Of a stretch of 64,000 nt of DNA, positions 33,801 through 49,000 are shown piece after piece. Source of the DNA: Alligator mississippiensis (taxonomy: Eukaryota > Chordata > Crocodylia > Alligatoridae); the NCBI RefSeq assembly GCF_030867095.1, contig NC_081824.1, positions 352,506,203-352,570,202 on the forward strand, written 5' to 3'. A program made the translations under genes and the position numbers. The notes beneath the pieces are model-generated. The model searched no databases. It saw nothing but the letters and a program-made list of their open reading frames with translations, and was not told the DNA's origin. Numbering within the stretch: position 1 is the stretch's first letter; each line of letters begins with the position of its first letter.

Positions 33801-36800
33801 AAAAATTCTCCCTACCTTTTTCCTTCAGGAACTATTCAGATGTTTGAGGAAATAGGAGTAGGGTAAAATAATGTTAGCAACAACAAAAAAAAAAGTCTTA
33901 CTCCTTTTACAGAGAGGTTTTCACACCTCAATTCTAATACAGAGATGAGGTGTTGGATGGGATGGAGGCACTGGATGAGGGATGGCAAAACATCCCTCAA
34001 GAGCAAAACAGGCTTGGACAGAAGGCGGTAGCTCAAGAGGGGAATGATGCAACAGGAGGCATAGGACTGGTAATCACTAGAATACAGTGATTCTAGTGAT
34101 TTACTAGAATGACATTCAGGACCTGGAATAGAACATTGGTTTTTTGAGTTTCATTATTCTTATGAGTAAATAGTTCTAAAACAGTACTAGTTAGCTCACA
34201 TAGAGGATAACAGCCTTCTATTGCTACCACTTGATTAGTTCAAGGGACCAGCATTTGTTCTGCGGATCTAATGCCTTTAACTCTGCCCTTGTGCATGGGA
34301 TTTAATTTAGTTTAACTTTCTCTACAAACTATTTTTAATGGAATTTTTTTAATGTTAGCAAATCAGTCACTGAAAAAATTATATGCCAGCATTCACATTG
34401 CTTGTGTTCACCCTCTTGTGTGTACCTTTTACATAATATAGTACTATTCCCTTCTCCTCCCTAGTTCTCGTCTTCCTCACACAGGATAAAGAATGAATGC
34501 TGTACACTTGAAGTAATTTATTCTATATTAAGCAAAGATACTAGAGAGACTGTAGTGTAGGGATTAAAGAATTTTTTAATAAAGACTTAATAAGCTCCTG
34601 TCTGCTAACTTTGTAGGTGAGCTTGTCCAAATCTCTCCGAGATACTACAAGCAGGCTTGCAGAATTAGGATGGCTACACAATAAAATAAGAAAATATACA
34701 GACCAGAGGAGCTTGGATCGTGCATTTGGACTAGTAGGTCAGGTATGTTGGCTACAAAAATCAAAGGTGTTTATACTACTTTGTTTCGTTCTGTTTAGGA
34801 GCTGCCAAGATTAAAAATGAAATACTGGAATGGTGGGGAGACTAAAAAAAAAAACAAAACAACAAACAACAAAAAACCAAAAAAACTCATAATCTGAAGT
34901 TCTTCAGCATCATTTGACTTGCTACTTTGTAAATGCGCATGGTCTACCTCTTGGGTGTAGGATAAGAATGCTCACATCTGAATCATAATAGCATTCATTC
35001 TTGCTTGTACCAGGAAACAGTCTTTTCCCTTCCATCCTCAATTGGGATTGCTTTCTGCATAGACTCTTTGATTTTAAATGTAAGAGTAATTTAAAAAATA
35101 AAATAAACATTGCCGAAGAGGGACAATAGCATCTCTGGGCTAATTAGTGCCACGGCTTGCACTGTTAGGGAGAAATTATATTTCACTCTGTGCTTCTCCC
35201 CTAAAACTAAGTGGGGGAATATTCTTGACTAGGTGACAGATGCTGATGTTCATTGATATTAAGAATAGTGCACTATCTGAGACTAAATGCAAATCATCAG
35301 TTATCTGCTGCCATTTCTTTTGAATGCAACATCAAAAGAATGTCAATTTTTGTTTTTATAGGTTCCATCACCATGATTTGTAGTCTGCAGTAACTTCACA
35401 GCTGCTGTAATACCCAAAAACCACACTTACTGCTAAGGCATTCCCGTTTTCTCTCACTTGCTCCCTCTGTAAAACTGGATATTATCCCTTCTGAGCCGAC
35501 AGAAATGTTGTTGTCCCTGCCTCTAGGCATAACATCCTACCTAATCTGCAAAGAAAGTGAAGTGCTCCTCCCTTCAGTCTAATTTTTCCTAAGAGGTCAG
35601 TAGAGACACTATGGTGCTTTCTACTTTTCTGTTGTTTTATTCTGTTCCCTTCTGACTCTCTCTCTTATTCTAAATAACTATTTTTAGTTAATATATACTT
35701 ATATAAATATTAATATTTATATTCTAATTGACTAATACTGGTTTTCATGTTTTAGTCTGTGTGTATTGAGAGTTTTTCTAGACTCTCTTCCCCCCCCCTA
35801 CCCTCCCCTAATAATTTAGGAGAGATTTTTTTTACATTCCTTCCATTTAGTAGTTTCCTGCTTATGCTTTTTCACTGACTTTGGCCTTAATCTTTCAGTT
35901 TAAAAAGTGGGGAAGAATTAAGTTCCTCAGTAAATGTTTTCTCAGCTATCAAATGCAGGTTTTAAATGATGGAGGAAAGCCACATACATCTATATAGTTT
36001 TGTCTTCGTAATTGTGCTTGCCCGGGTGTCTTAAACGTGGCACGTGAAGATAATCCATTTTATTTGTATATAATGTATGCATTAGGGACCTAACACACAG
36101 CTATATTCATGAATGGAAAGCTGCTTCTGCTTGCTTTCTTAAAAAAGCCTCAGTCTTATTTCAAATACCCAGGAATTCATTTTTAAGCCTGAACTACCTT
36201 TTATATAATACTGTTGACTTAACTTGTCAACTTCTTTCTCTTACTAGGAATAACTATATATGAAATATACTGCACTCTAACCTCTTATTTTCTTCCACCT
36301 GCACTACTTAGGATTCTATGACTTATCCTTGGAAATAAAATTAAATGTAAATCGGTATTAAAATAATTCGCCCTGCACGTTCACCTATTCTCAAAGAAAA
36401 CATCAAAATAAAACTGAGGTGGTAGGTATTTTGAATTCCCTATTGATCAGAAATTCTACTTTTTCCTTTGACTTCCCCCTTTGTAGACTGCATTACACTG
36501 CCAAGTTTTTTTAATGCGTATTTCCCAAACCATTTTTCCAAATAATTGGAAATAGTGCTAAAATGCTATTTTGAACTTTTTCAAAGCTAATTTCCTTGAA
36601 CCTGGTAGTTATTGTGACCTTAAATGCTGAAGTTGGTAATTTTTACTAGGAACCCCCTCCTCCAAAGATACAAGTTTTTAGACTTCTAAACGTGGTATTT
36701 TTATATAAGCCCAGCTTTGCCCTCCAGCTTAATAAATAGTGCTTTAAAGCTACCAAGTTGTACTGAAGAAGCAAGTGGGAAGAAATTGAAAAAAAGTTAC

Positions 36801-39800
36801 ATGTCATGGAGTTTCCAAACTAAGAAAGCTTCAGCCCATGCATCCCCCTTGACTCTGTTGGACCTGTATAAACTTATTCCCTCTTTAATTTTTCTTTCTT
36901 GCTCAAAATCAGATTGGAGAGAGGAACACTTTGACTTCCTTTTAAAAGTCAGAACTAAGCAAAATTCTCTTAAGCTAAGGAGAACTAACTTTTGAGCCTA
37001 GGCCATTCAGTACATAAAGGGAAATAGGGATTTCTTCTCCTTATGTTAGAAATACCAGTGCGAGTAATTATGAAATAGAGGTGAAATAGTTTTTCTTCCA
37101 ACTTACCTTTTTATAGACTTGTTTTCAACCACCTTTTGACTATTGGTTTGAAGAAGGGTAAAGTAGAAAAACTTCTTACTAATTTGTTTGGCAATTCATT
37201 TTTTAAATAAAAACTAACGTAATGGATTTTCTAATGTAAATTTGACAATATTTGCAGTCAAATATGAAATTGAACATAAAGTGACTGACATCTTGATTAG
37301 CAAAGCAGTCTTGTAGATAAATTTCAAAGTTTTAATCAGTTGTCTGAAGAAACATTTAAAAAGTCTGCCTCAGTTAAAAAAAAATAAAAAATTAGGATTT
37401 AATTCCATTAAAAAAAAAATACTAACACAATTCTTTGTACCCTGTTGTACTAAATTTCCAGGATAAAAACCAAGAGAAAAAATTATATCCATTTCTATAT
37501 AGATTGTACAAGAGGCACAAAGATTCTTTGTGATACTTTTTGTTGAGTCAGCTGTAGAATTGTGAAAACTGTTGGACAAGCCTTTGGGCATCAAGTGCCT
37601 TCCAGAGATAAATTAGGTTATTAAAATACTTGAAAAATATTTTCAGTTGGCTTTTATTTTTTCTAGTTGAACAGTTACTACATTTTTCTCACATGCCCCA
37701 CACTCCAAATAAGACACGTTTTGTTTTTTGAGAAAGGAGAGAGAATTTTTTTTCTTCTTCAGAGTTATGGCTACATAGAGCAGGGACAGCCTGTTTTTCT
37801 GCTCAGCTGGCATCCCTCTCGTTTAAGCAAAAATTAAAATCCTAGGGGTTGCTGAAGACTGATCTCTGTGAATGGATATATGATTTTGAAAAGAGCTAAA
37901 AATTGTCTGCAGGGCTGTGAAGCAAGGAGACCAGGAATCGCTAAACAAATAGTTTCCAGAAGAAAAGTTGGCTTGATGATTGTTATTGGACTGGGTGGTG
38001 CAGGGTATGACTTACTAGAAGGAGGGCAAGAGAAAGGGGCAAAGTTCTAAGCACAGGCTGAAGCAGGAATTAGAAATCAGATACCAAGTTACCAGATCCA
38101 GGGGAAAATACAGAGTCCATATCACAATTCAAATCAAGGTTCAGGAGTCAGAAGCCAGTGCTGAAGGCAGGCTACGTAAAGTTTCAGAGATGGAGTCAGA
38201 GTGAACCAAGAGTCGGTCTGAATTACTCCAGTGGAGGGGAATTTCCAAAAATACCCAGAGTCTGGAAACAGAACCAAGCAGGAGTACAGGATCAGAGGCT
38301 TAATGGAGCAGACCTTCAGAAGAACTGTTGCCTGGCCTGGCCTGAAGCATGCTGCCACAAGTGGAATTAGATGGTTAGGCTGTCTGCTCTCCCCAGCAGT
38401 CAATCAGGAGACCTAATAGTGGATCATTAGCTGGGTTAGGGCTGACAGTCGTAGTCCTCAGGCAGGTGTGACCAACTAGGCAATTGGCCCAGGTTAGCCT
38501 GCCTAGTTAAGGGCCCCTGACAAATCAGTGGACCATTAAAAAGCAGAGATGCTTGTTAACTTAACATCTGTCGATTCACTCCCTCAGCTTCCTGAATAGA
38601 AATGTCACAGCTGCTGCAAATAGGAATCAAAATGAATACATTCACCCCAATTTTTTGGGGGGGGGGAAGCTGATCTGTGTGGGGAAAGATGCATGTGGTA
38701 TGCGAGTACATACAATGAGTTATTTATAGATCTCACACTAGCAATGTAGACATCTTGAAAAACACGTCAGCAAATGTAATGGTCTGTAATGCTTTTGTTC
38801 TTATGGAGTGTCAGATTTGTAATTGTTTGGGTCTGGTCCAAAGTATGTCTCTTACAGTACAAATCCATTGAACTCATTGGGCTTTGGATCAGGCCAAGTT
38901 GGCATGAAGCATCATGGAGAATTTTTGTACTTTCACAGACCACTTATGGTTGTTTTTGAAGGTCTTTCTATGGTGACAAATAATGAAGCATGGCACTAAC
39001 TTGAATAAGCAACCTCTGAAGAAAGGAATATTATTTTCAAAGGATTTATACACTGCCTTTAAGATGTATAAAAATATCAAACAGTAGATATGATGATCCT
39101 GGTGTCTAACATTTTATATTATGGTTATATTTACGGGTCTTAGTCTGGCTGTGTTGCTGTTGTGCTAATTACTTGTATAACCACAGCATATGACAGTCTT
39201 GATCCCAAAGAGTGCATCTTCCAATTTGAACAGTATTATTGTATTGTTCTTTATCACTTGATGATGCTGTATTCCCCATCTGTCTGATTATTACTTGGAC
39301 CAGGGTTATGAACTCTGCACAGAAGTTATATTCACAGTCTGATTTGTTTAATATTTCAATATTTGGTTTTATGTAGAATAGCATTCATTACATCTGACCT
39401 TTTTTTTCCGCCCCCCTTCCCTTTCTCCCACCCCCACTCTACAGAGTTTTTGTGCAGCTCTACATCAGGAACTTAAAGAATATTACAGACTTCTGTCTGT
39501 TTTGCATTCCCAGGTAAAAATAAATAAATAAATCTTTGTTTTATAAATAATGTTCTGAAATACTACCATTTTGGTAAAGCAGTATTGCCAAAGGAAGAAT
39601 CTGGTTGATTTAAGTATGGGATCTGACATGAGCAAATAGGACTTCTTAGTTATTCATATTGAAAATGCAATGGAGAAATGTTTAGACATGTGACTTGGCT
39701 TTAAGTCTTGCAAGTGAACTGAGAGGTATAAGTAACTAATATAAACAAATGTTTGTTTTGGGTTGAGTTCAGAAGAAAATGTTCAGTAAAGGACTAAACT

Positions 39801-40017
39801 TAAGACACTTATCAGTATCTGTTGCAACCCCCCCCCAGCAAATTCACATTTGGCCAAATAGCTAATACTTGTAAATTGAACTGTATTCTAATAATGTTTT
39901 TCTTCTAACTGCAAGATTTAGTAGAAAATTGCAGATAAATATATAATTGGTAGTGGTAAGAACTTGTATTGTCCTCTCCCATTTTCAAACTTTAGTGAGT
40001 TTACAAGAACCAAGCAC

Positions 40018-40050
<33 letters not shown>

Positions 40051-43000
40051 AATATACTTAATGTATTTGAAAGCTCAGATTGAGGTAATGATTTCAGGTC
40101 CTAAGCAGAGTGCAGTTTGCATCTGAAAGCAGTGTTCTATGTGCATTGGTGTGTGTCTGTCTGTCCCCCTCTGTTTTCTCATGTGTGACTTGTGGCCTCC
40201 TGATGTTCAGTCAGTAGAATCTCTGCTAAAACAAAGTCCATTTTTTGAGTTTCATGAGCATCTTCTGCTTATGTCTGAGCCAATATATAAACCTAATAAG
40301 AAATATCTTGTCTAGTGTGTTTTTAGTAAACCATTTGAAACCCAACATTCACTTTTTTTTTTTTTTTTGCACTTCTACTTTTTAAATAGACATCTCTCTT
40401 AGAATTTTTTTTCCTTATTATAAAGCCTCTAGGTCTTTTTAGCCAACCATGTCCTCTTTAGCATATTAAGCCTTTAAGGAGTGCCACTTGCTTCACTGTT
40501 TTACGAGAATCAAAAACACGTTTGGCTGGTGTACCAAGGAAAGGCTTAATCATCATTGCATTGTTAAATTTGTTGGGGTTTCAGACCCCGAACATGGTAG
40601 GAAAAGGCAGTTGCATCCTTTGCCAATACTACTAGAAAGGGTCTGAGAGCACAGGCCCCTCTGTACTAGGTGTTAAGGCCACTGATAATTTGGCTTGGAC
40701 TGACCCTTTTAGGAACTGAAGTCCAAGACTTCCTTTATCTGTCACTCGCCTCTATTCAGACCTCAAAGAAGGGCATCAAAGCTTGATTGTCCAGGTCCAT
40801 GATTGCTCCAGCACAATCTCTGCCTCTTAAATAGCACCAGATATACTTGGCATTGGATTTGCAGGTGTCTGCTGCAGTCTAGGTACATCTGGTTTTGGCT
40901 TAATATACTGTACTGAAGAACAGATCCCTTGTCAAAAGTGGGAGGAAAAGACTAGCGTTGGTTCTAACTGGTTCAAACATCACTAGCACATGTTTTATTT
41001 TGCACTGCAATCATTCTAGACTTTTGGAGATTCAGTATTCTTTATGCTCTGACTTTGCCAGGCTGTCTGGCCAACTTGCATACACATTTCTTTCTTGACC
41101 AATTCTTCCATTATCTGAGCTATTTCCTGACTTGTTAGTGTAGAATTCCTGATCATCATGGAATATGATATGCTTTTAGCTCTTTAACAGCCCAATGACT
41201 GACTGTTCTTCCTTTTTTGAGTATGCCTAGGAACAAGCCCTCTGTACCCTTAAGGCTTGGACTTCTTGCAGCTCATTACACATACTGTTTTGGCTCTTCA
41301 ATCAGGAAGCCTTATAAAAATCACCAGTATACCAGCACTATTACTGTTTAATTAGTGTTGTTTGAGCCAAACTAGAGGGTCCATCCCATGTAACATTAAA
41401 GCTGTTAACTTTCTCAAGTATTCTCAAGTATTGTGAAATAAATCTTTCTTGTGGGCAACTGCTCAAGTAAATTTGGAAGTTGCCCTAGCCTCTGATTTCA
41501 GATCTCTTAGTAATTACTTGATAGTTTCCCAAAAGTGAGAATTCAGAGGCCCTCAGAAAAAGGAAATACTTACAGTAAGTAGACTGTTTTTGCCTCTTCT
41601 AATGTATGAAGAAAATGCCAGTGGACTCTCTCATGAGAGAGAACTGAGGAGGTTGGAGACTGCTTTCTGTCACGTAGAGTTAGATGTTAGCTGTCTAGAC
41701 TTGAGTCAAGTTATGTAGTCTTTTTTGGTGTGGGAAGTTCAAAATAATTGGTGAATACAAATATTGAGTTGCATTGCAATTGTGGTAATATATGAGTAGG
41801 AAAGACGGTCTTGCAACTGAAATGCAGGACTGGGGAAACAATAAGGAAGTAGCTTAACTTTTTTTTTCTGTCTGCTTCTACCCTAACTTAATATGGGATA
41901 GCTCTGGGAAGTTGAATATTAATTTTTGTTTGCAGAGTACTTTCATTTGCAACTGAGGACCATCTCACTAAAGTTATTGTGCAGCTAGCTGGCTAATTGC
42001 ACAATTACCTTAAGACCAGCTACATGTACAAAGTAGCTATCACATGATAAAAAGCTCCAATCCGTTATAAAGTTAGACTTTGAAAATGTGTACTAACTTT
42101 ATAACTGGTTGCTATCAAGGTTTAATTTGCACATGTAACACGGGCTCTCCTGTAGCCGGTAGCCCTGTCAGCTGATAGGGCTTCTAGCCACAGTGGTATA
42201 CATTGTCTAGTGTGAAAACGCTGACCCTTGGGGATCACAGCTGCTGTGGGCCCCAAGGCTGGGGATGGAAAAGGGGGGCTGAAGTCCACACCCCACATGG
42301 GACTCTTGGTCCAGTTCCTCACCTGCAGCAGGACCAAGAGATCCTGCAACTGATGTGGCGCTCTGTTCCAGCTACATGTGAGATGCAGCCAGGACCACAT
42401 GCCCTATCATTTGCCAGATCTCTTGGCCCTGGCTGTGTGTGGCCATTGTGGCTGGGAAGCCCCCTCAGTAAATGGGGCTCCCAGCCATAGAAGTTTGCTT
42501 CTTGCCAGTGCAGAGGGAGCCCAGAATTGGGTTCCTCCTGCACCAGCAATGTGGTGCAATTAGACCTAATGTGCGATCCCACAGTCTTACCAGGAGGCAC
42601 GATTGTGTGGATCACGCATTAGATCCAGTGGTGTCTTTGCCTTCATTTGTAGTGGCGGTCTCAGAAATAGAATTATTTGTAATACTCTGTAGAGCTACAA
42701 TATTTCATATGTATAGTAATCACATTTTAGCAACTTCTTTATACAAGTATATCTTTTTCCTATAGCTTGGTGTTCAGAGATCCATCCTTATAACTGTAGT
42801 AATGATCGTTATTTTAACCTATTCCTTATGATTATATGGAGGAAATGTGAGCAGAATTTAGTCCTTTTGGGTTAAAAATTGAACTACTGCTGTCTTGATG
42901 GAAACTTTACCGGTTAATCACTGTCCAGATTATTTTTTTCCCTTTAACATTATTATCCTAATTTTCTTGACCAAGCTTTTCAATCAGGCCTGTTATATTT

Positions 43001-46000
43001 GTATATGGCTCTATCCTTTTCATCTAGATACACATCTGTTTCCTTTTTGTATCATCCTAATGTTTTGGCATAGTATCTCCTGATCACTGTTACACTGTAT
43101 TTAAAGAGAAATTGTGAACTACTTAGTCTTCTGTTCTTTCATTGTCTTTTTTTTACTGTGATTTGTTTAGCTGCAACTTGAAGATGACCAGGGCGTAAAT
43201 TTGGGACTAGAGAGCAGTTTAACACTTCGTCGTCTTCTAGTGTGGACATACGATCCTAAGATAAGATTAAAGACCCTTGCAGCACTTGTTGATCACTGTC
43301 AAGGTTTGTGTAAAATACAATTTTAAGTCTTTAATTCAAGAGTGATTGTGCATGACAAGCGCAGATGTCCTCTTTATCAATATAATTATATTTGAGATTA
43401 AACTAATGTGAATTTCTGCTAGTATCTTGATTTAGGAAATGAGTAAAAAGGTTGTATTTGTCTGGGCAAATTGAGAGCAATTGTGTTCCATCAGAATATA
43501 ATCTTCAGCATTTTAAATAGATGGCTGTAAAAAGATTGTAGTTCTTTTCCACAATACTTTAATAAAAACATGCTTAATATGTTATATAGGCTGTTGTTAT
43601 TGCAAGGGGTAGCCTTTTTTCTTTATTGTCAAAAAATAATGTAGGTTGGATTTTTTTTTTTAAACTTCCTAGCTAACAAACTTCATGAAATCTTTCTGTG
43701 TAGAGTACATTTAAATACATTCTTTTTTAGGATTTTAATGTTTCAGTGTTTTCCTGTTCTTCATAACTGTCTGCAGAGGCTGAGGAATATTTTACTACAG
43801 AGAATTCTACTAAACACTACCCTCTTTCAAAATGGCTGCCATCTCCCACTATCCTCAACAGGTATAAAGTTTTCCTCTACTTTTCCTGGTAACAGAGGAA
43901 ATGCAGTATTCCTGAAAGGAGCTTAGCTCCCTTGTCCTTGGAAAAAATTGGAGGCTGTGGTCATTTTGAGGGAGAGTGTTCTAACTGAAAGATGATATGA
44001 CTGCAGCATTTGTAGAAAATGATGGGATATGGTAGCCATGTTGAAAAACTACTCCTTTATAAGTTTCTCCAGTGTAAAATGTGCAGCAGCCTGCGCTGAA
44101 AGAAACTCCCAACTGTTTGAAATAACAAAAAGTGCATGCGGCCTGAATTGTTCTTTTTAAAGCATCTTTTTGCATTAGAACTATTCAGATTTAAAAGAGG
44201 AAGGGGGAAGCTGCTTGAAGGAGAATATGAAGGACTGGAAAAAGGGAATATGTGGGGTATGTAAATGTGCAAGAAACAAAGGAGATCTGTAGGATTGGAG
44301 CAGGGGCAAGGGAGGTGTGAGACTGCCTCCAGATGTTATTTTTGTAGCGCAGAAATATTTGCCATGTGTTCAAAGCCCCCGAGCTAAAATACAGCAGACA
44401 TGCTCTCCAGCCAGAGGGAGTGCACAAACAGCCCTTTAAAGCTCCTGGGTTGCAGGCAATCCTGTCACTTCTTGGCAAGATGACAGTGCTCCCAGTGACC
44501 CTCTCGGGAGCAGAGCTGATGGGCTGCCTCTATCAGCCTCTGCCCCTGCTGCCTGCTTGTTGGCAAGGGTGAGGGAGTGCCCTTCAGCCCAAGGGAACAG
44601 GGAGCATCCTGATTTCCTACCCAGGTAGCCCTTGCCAGTGGAAAACCGTTACTGGTTGTCACTAGGTGGCAATGGGAACAAGTCTGGGCAGGCTGCCAGA
44701 AAGCCAGCTGCTTTCTCTTTCACTCCCTCCATCACCTGGTCGAGCAGACCACTGTGGGGGGTTGTGCGGAGTCTATCTGACCAGGTATTAAATTTGTCCC
44801 CTGCCATTTTTGTGGTGAATCTTATCATTTTTCATATATATTCATTGGTCAAATTCCTCTAACGTCTGGCATGTTATTGTGTTAAACTTGCATATACCCT
44901 GTGACGCATGGTAACATCTGAAGGGAACCTGAAATGTACCGTCAAGCTGCTTTATGATTCTCTGGTGAAACTAAGCAACTCTAAACTTAACTTAATGCTT
45001 TGAGAATCTCCTAAGCCTATATAAAGCATCCAGAACATAGATTGGTGGATTTGGCCGAATACAGTAAATGCTTTTTTTTAAGGTTGATATTTTCTTATCC
45101 TACTGCTATTTTATTTTATTATTATAAAACTTTAAATCTTATACTCACTGGATTTAAATGTTGCCATTTAGCAAGCTTGGAAAAAGACACACAATCAGTA
45201 ATTGACTTAGGAAGTATATTTTTTCTGAAGTATGATGCTCCCTGCTTTTCTTTGTATTTTATATATTTATCTGATTCATATGCTGCTGTCTTTCTTCCTT
45301 CCAGGAAGAAAAGGTGGTGAACTAGCATCAGCTGTCCATGCCTATACTAAAACTGGAGATCCATACATGAGATCATTAGTGCAGCACATTCTTGGCTTGG
45401 TATCCCATCCTGTCCTGAATTTTCTTTACCGTTGGATTTATGATGGGGAGTTGGAGGACACTTATCATGAAGTAAGTAATCTGGCTACTGATACTGAAAC
45501 TTCCATTCAGTTATTTGTGTTTAAAAAAAAAAAAAAAAAATCAATTGGAGACTTGAATGAAAACTGTAGGATTAAAACTCTTGGGTGGGTAACTATTTCA
45601 GATACACAGCTTTACATGAAATGTGAGTGGCTTTTCAGTGTATGAAACTATTGGTATATTTCATTGTGAATGAAGTGAGACTGCATATGGTTAACTGGCT
45701 TCAGTGGGTCAAATGAATCCATAAGCTCCAGGACTGTGACTTTACCAGATGTTGAGAATCACTGTTCTAACCTTTTTTTCAACTAGGGAGCCACAGCACC
45801 CTGGAGTGCCTTGAGATCTTTTCAAGAGTTGTGGCACGATGTTAGCACTGCTAGGTGCGCAAGCGTGATTCACAAGATAAACCCAGGGGTTTCAAATAGG
45901 AATCCATAGTAGCAAAAATATCCTGAACTGCTGTGATCTTTCTGAAGTTTTTGCAACAGAAGAATTGCTCTGTTATTTTTCTGTAGTCAAAAAATAAGTG

Positions 46001-49000
46001 CTACCTAAGAGCTGGACAATAATTGTGTCTTATGCCATGCTGTGTATGTATAGTAAGATGCATGCAATTTTTGGGATCAGGATAAGATCTAACCCATGGC
46101 CTGCAAAGCAGGGAGCATGGCGTGGGGACCCCCGCACACCCTCAATTCTGTGCTTTCCATTGCCCTTTCAAATTTGCTGGCACATGTGGAGACTGGCATC
46201 ATGTTAATAAAAGTCCTGGGTCATTACAAACCCGAGATCAAAGAGAGGCTATCCATTGTCAACTACTGGCAACCTCCGACTTAAGAACCACAGTCTTTTG
46301 GACATGCTGCCCATGCAGATTATGGTGCGATTCAAAACAACCACAAAGATGTTCCACACTAAATGTGGAACTTCTTGGTGGCTGGTCTGATAGTCTAATG
46401 TGCCATTAATCTCTTGTGCATGTGGCACTTCAAAAATTTAACATCTTAATTGCACGAAAAATGTAAAGTCTACCAAGGGGTCTTTGTTAACTTAATTTGG
46501 GAGTATTTTGTTTTTCTATGTGCATTTATTACATCCAGTAGTTTTTCGGTATCTGTTGAAAGTGATCTACTTGAAGCTGTTACTTCCTTTTGAAGGCCAT
46601 AAGCTAGTCTGCCAGGAGTTACCATCAATACCATCATTTATTACAATGGAGCAGTCAAAAAGGTATGGCCAAAGGGGCTGTTCTTCTCATGTTTCACAGA
46701 CACGAGGCATTTGGATTTTTCTTTTCACCAATAATGGTGGTCATGCTTTACAAGCCAAAGATGGAATACTCCCACGTTCCATATTCACAAATTTTATCTA
46801 TTTAAAATTTGTTTCTAGCAAAGAAAATTCCTTTTACTGTATGTAGTTGTGAGACCTTGGCATTTGTCAAGCAGTTAAATTGTACCATGCCTTGTCCTTA
46901 ATTTTTTTTCTGCAGTTCTTTCTGAGTTTGAAATAATAGCAAAAAATCAAAACCTTGAGTAGCAAAAAAGATCAATAAAATACAAGCATATTACATTTAT
47001 GTTGAACCTTGACTTTTTGCCTTTCTAGTTGTGTGGTTTTTCATGGGATTAATTATAATCTAAAATGCACTCTCTTCTACAGGATGTTTTCTAGATACTG
47101 TAATTACATTTTAGTTTGCCCTTAAAGCATTGCTTTCATAGTTTACAAAGTTGACCTTAATTTTCTGAGGTTTCCTTTTCTTTTTTTAATTAATCTTCTC
47201 ATAATTTATATTGATTTAAGATCTAGTTCTCTGTCAGTCACTAGGATGAATCTGTGTCTTCTGTAAAAATAAGGCATTAAAGTAGTGCATTTCACATACA
47301 GTATTTATTAATCCCTTGATTCAGCAAATCTTTAGAGATCATGTTTTGTTTCTTTAACATGTTATAGCATGTTACTAAACTAGCTACCAGTAGTCCCAGA
47401 GGGACTACCCTTCTTTCTCATTCCCCATTATAGCACAGTCACTATTTTACAGAATGATTGTGGCCTCAATACAATATGGCACATTTGAGGTCTTTAGGTG
47501 GTTTTGTTTGTTTGTTTGTTTTTAGAGTAAAATTGTGAGATTGTTTTCCTGTTTAAAATACTTATAACTTTTTCTTTATTCAAGTTTCTCAACAGCTTCT
47601 ATAATCTTGCTTTATGAAGGTGAGGCTAGGGTGTGAAAATCCTACCTGAACATATTCTGTCTATAAGATTAAGTACAGACAGTCAAATGGCAGAAGCTGA
47701 ATTGATTTAATCTTTGCAGGTTAGTCTAAACTGCATAGATTGAACCGAGAAGCAAATGAACAGACATTCACTTCTGATTCCAGAAATGCAGCCACATGAC
47801 TGCAGTAGCTCAGGCCAGAAGTTAGGGGGTGCTAGAGCATGCTTTCCAGCCACTGCCAACGGGAAGGGATGAGAGAAGCTCTTCAAGGCTTTTTCCCCTT
47901 CCCTACTTGAGCATAAGGTGCTTGACCAGGCACCAGCCTGGGACCAGCATGCTGAGGCTAGGGGGAGGGAGACTTTTTAAACCCTCTTCCCTGGCCCACA
48001 TGGGGCCCCAGCCCCAGTATGCCTGGAGGGGACAGCCCCTGCCAGGTTTCTGTCTGCCACTCGTGGTGGTGGGCAGTTCCTGACAGGGTTTTGCACCCCC
48101 CCCCCCCCCCCCCCAAGCAAGGGGGATGGTGTGGCCACCCCCAGCTAGGGGCTCGCAGGCTGAGCTGGGGAGTCCGTCCCTGGCTGCATGGGACCTCAGG
48201 GAGCCTCTGCCAGGCCCCCATCCCCTGCTTGTTTAAACCCCCTTCCCTGCCACTTCAGGCTGCTGGCTTGGCCAGAGTCTGGCCATGTGCCTTGCCCCTC
48301 TGCTGGAACATGGAGCAGAAGAAAAGTGAGGGGCTGTGAGGCAGACACTGGCTGGGGTTTAGAGCTAGGTTTCCCACCCCCACTCTCAGCCAGCCGGAGC
48401 AGTGATAGTGCTCCAGCTAGGGAGCAGAAGGGACAGAAGTTCCATAAACTGGTTTGACTTAAATCAGTTAAGTCTGATACGACATCCAACCAGATTTATC
48501 CTACACAATGGCCAAAACCAGTTTAAGTGGCTTAAGTGCACTGAACTTCTGTTCTGTTACAGGTTTAATTAAATTGGTTTCTGATCACTTAAACTGGTAT
48601 GTGTAACTTATGTCTCTAGCCCAGGTGACTTGTGGCAGGTAGAGGTTGTGTTGCCAGTCCCCTTCCCTCCCACAATTTAAGTCTGACTAGGTAAATATCT
48701 GGCACTTTGTTAAAAGCTGACAATATCTTTATTTTTCTTGTGGTAACTTCTTTGCTCAGTGATCCTCATTTATCTTTTTTGTGGGGTGGAGATGGGATTA
48801 AATTAAAAGCTTAAGCATGTATAGAAGTACAGTAGTATTTTAATATGGATTCAGATGCATATGTTCATTAGAACAAAGTCTCACTCTGGGTGTGTCTACA
48901 CCTTCACTGGACTGCACAGTAATGGGCATTACTGTGCAGTCCCAACACCATGCAGGTTTTTTACCATGCTACTGTGTAGTAGCATTGGCATCATAGTTTG

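Larger units (their letters stand above)
39514..43170 (+). other. TUBGCP3: intron 9 of TUBGCP3 (3.7 kb)
   Basis: Phase-0 intron. Contains a run of 28 A (40022-40049), a possible decayed retroelement region (40460-41700), a 13-bp-stem palindrome (42064-42105) and a GC-rich fold-back block (42122-42625). Confidence 0.95.

Noticed and set aside
46508..46846. 112-codon plus-strand frame containing exon-12-like residues as a full alternative exon
   Set aside because: Only the part from 46616 to 46662 matches exon 12. The remaining residues are unrelated intron sequence, and the frame relative to exon 13 is broken.
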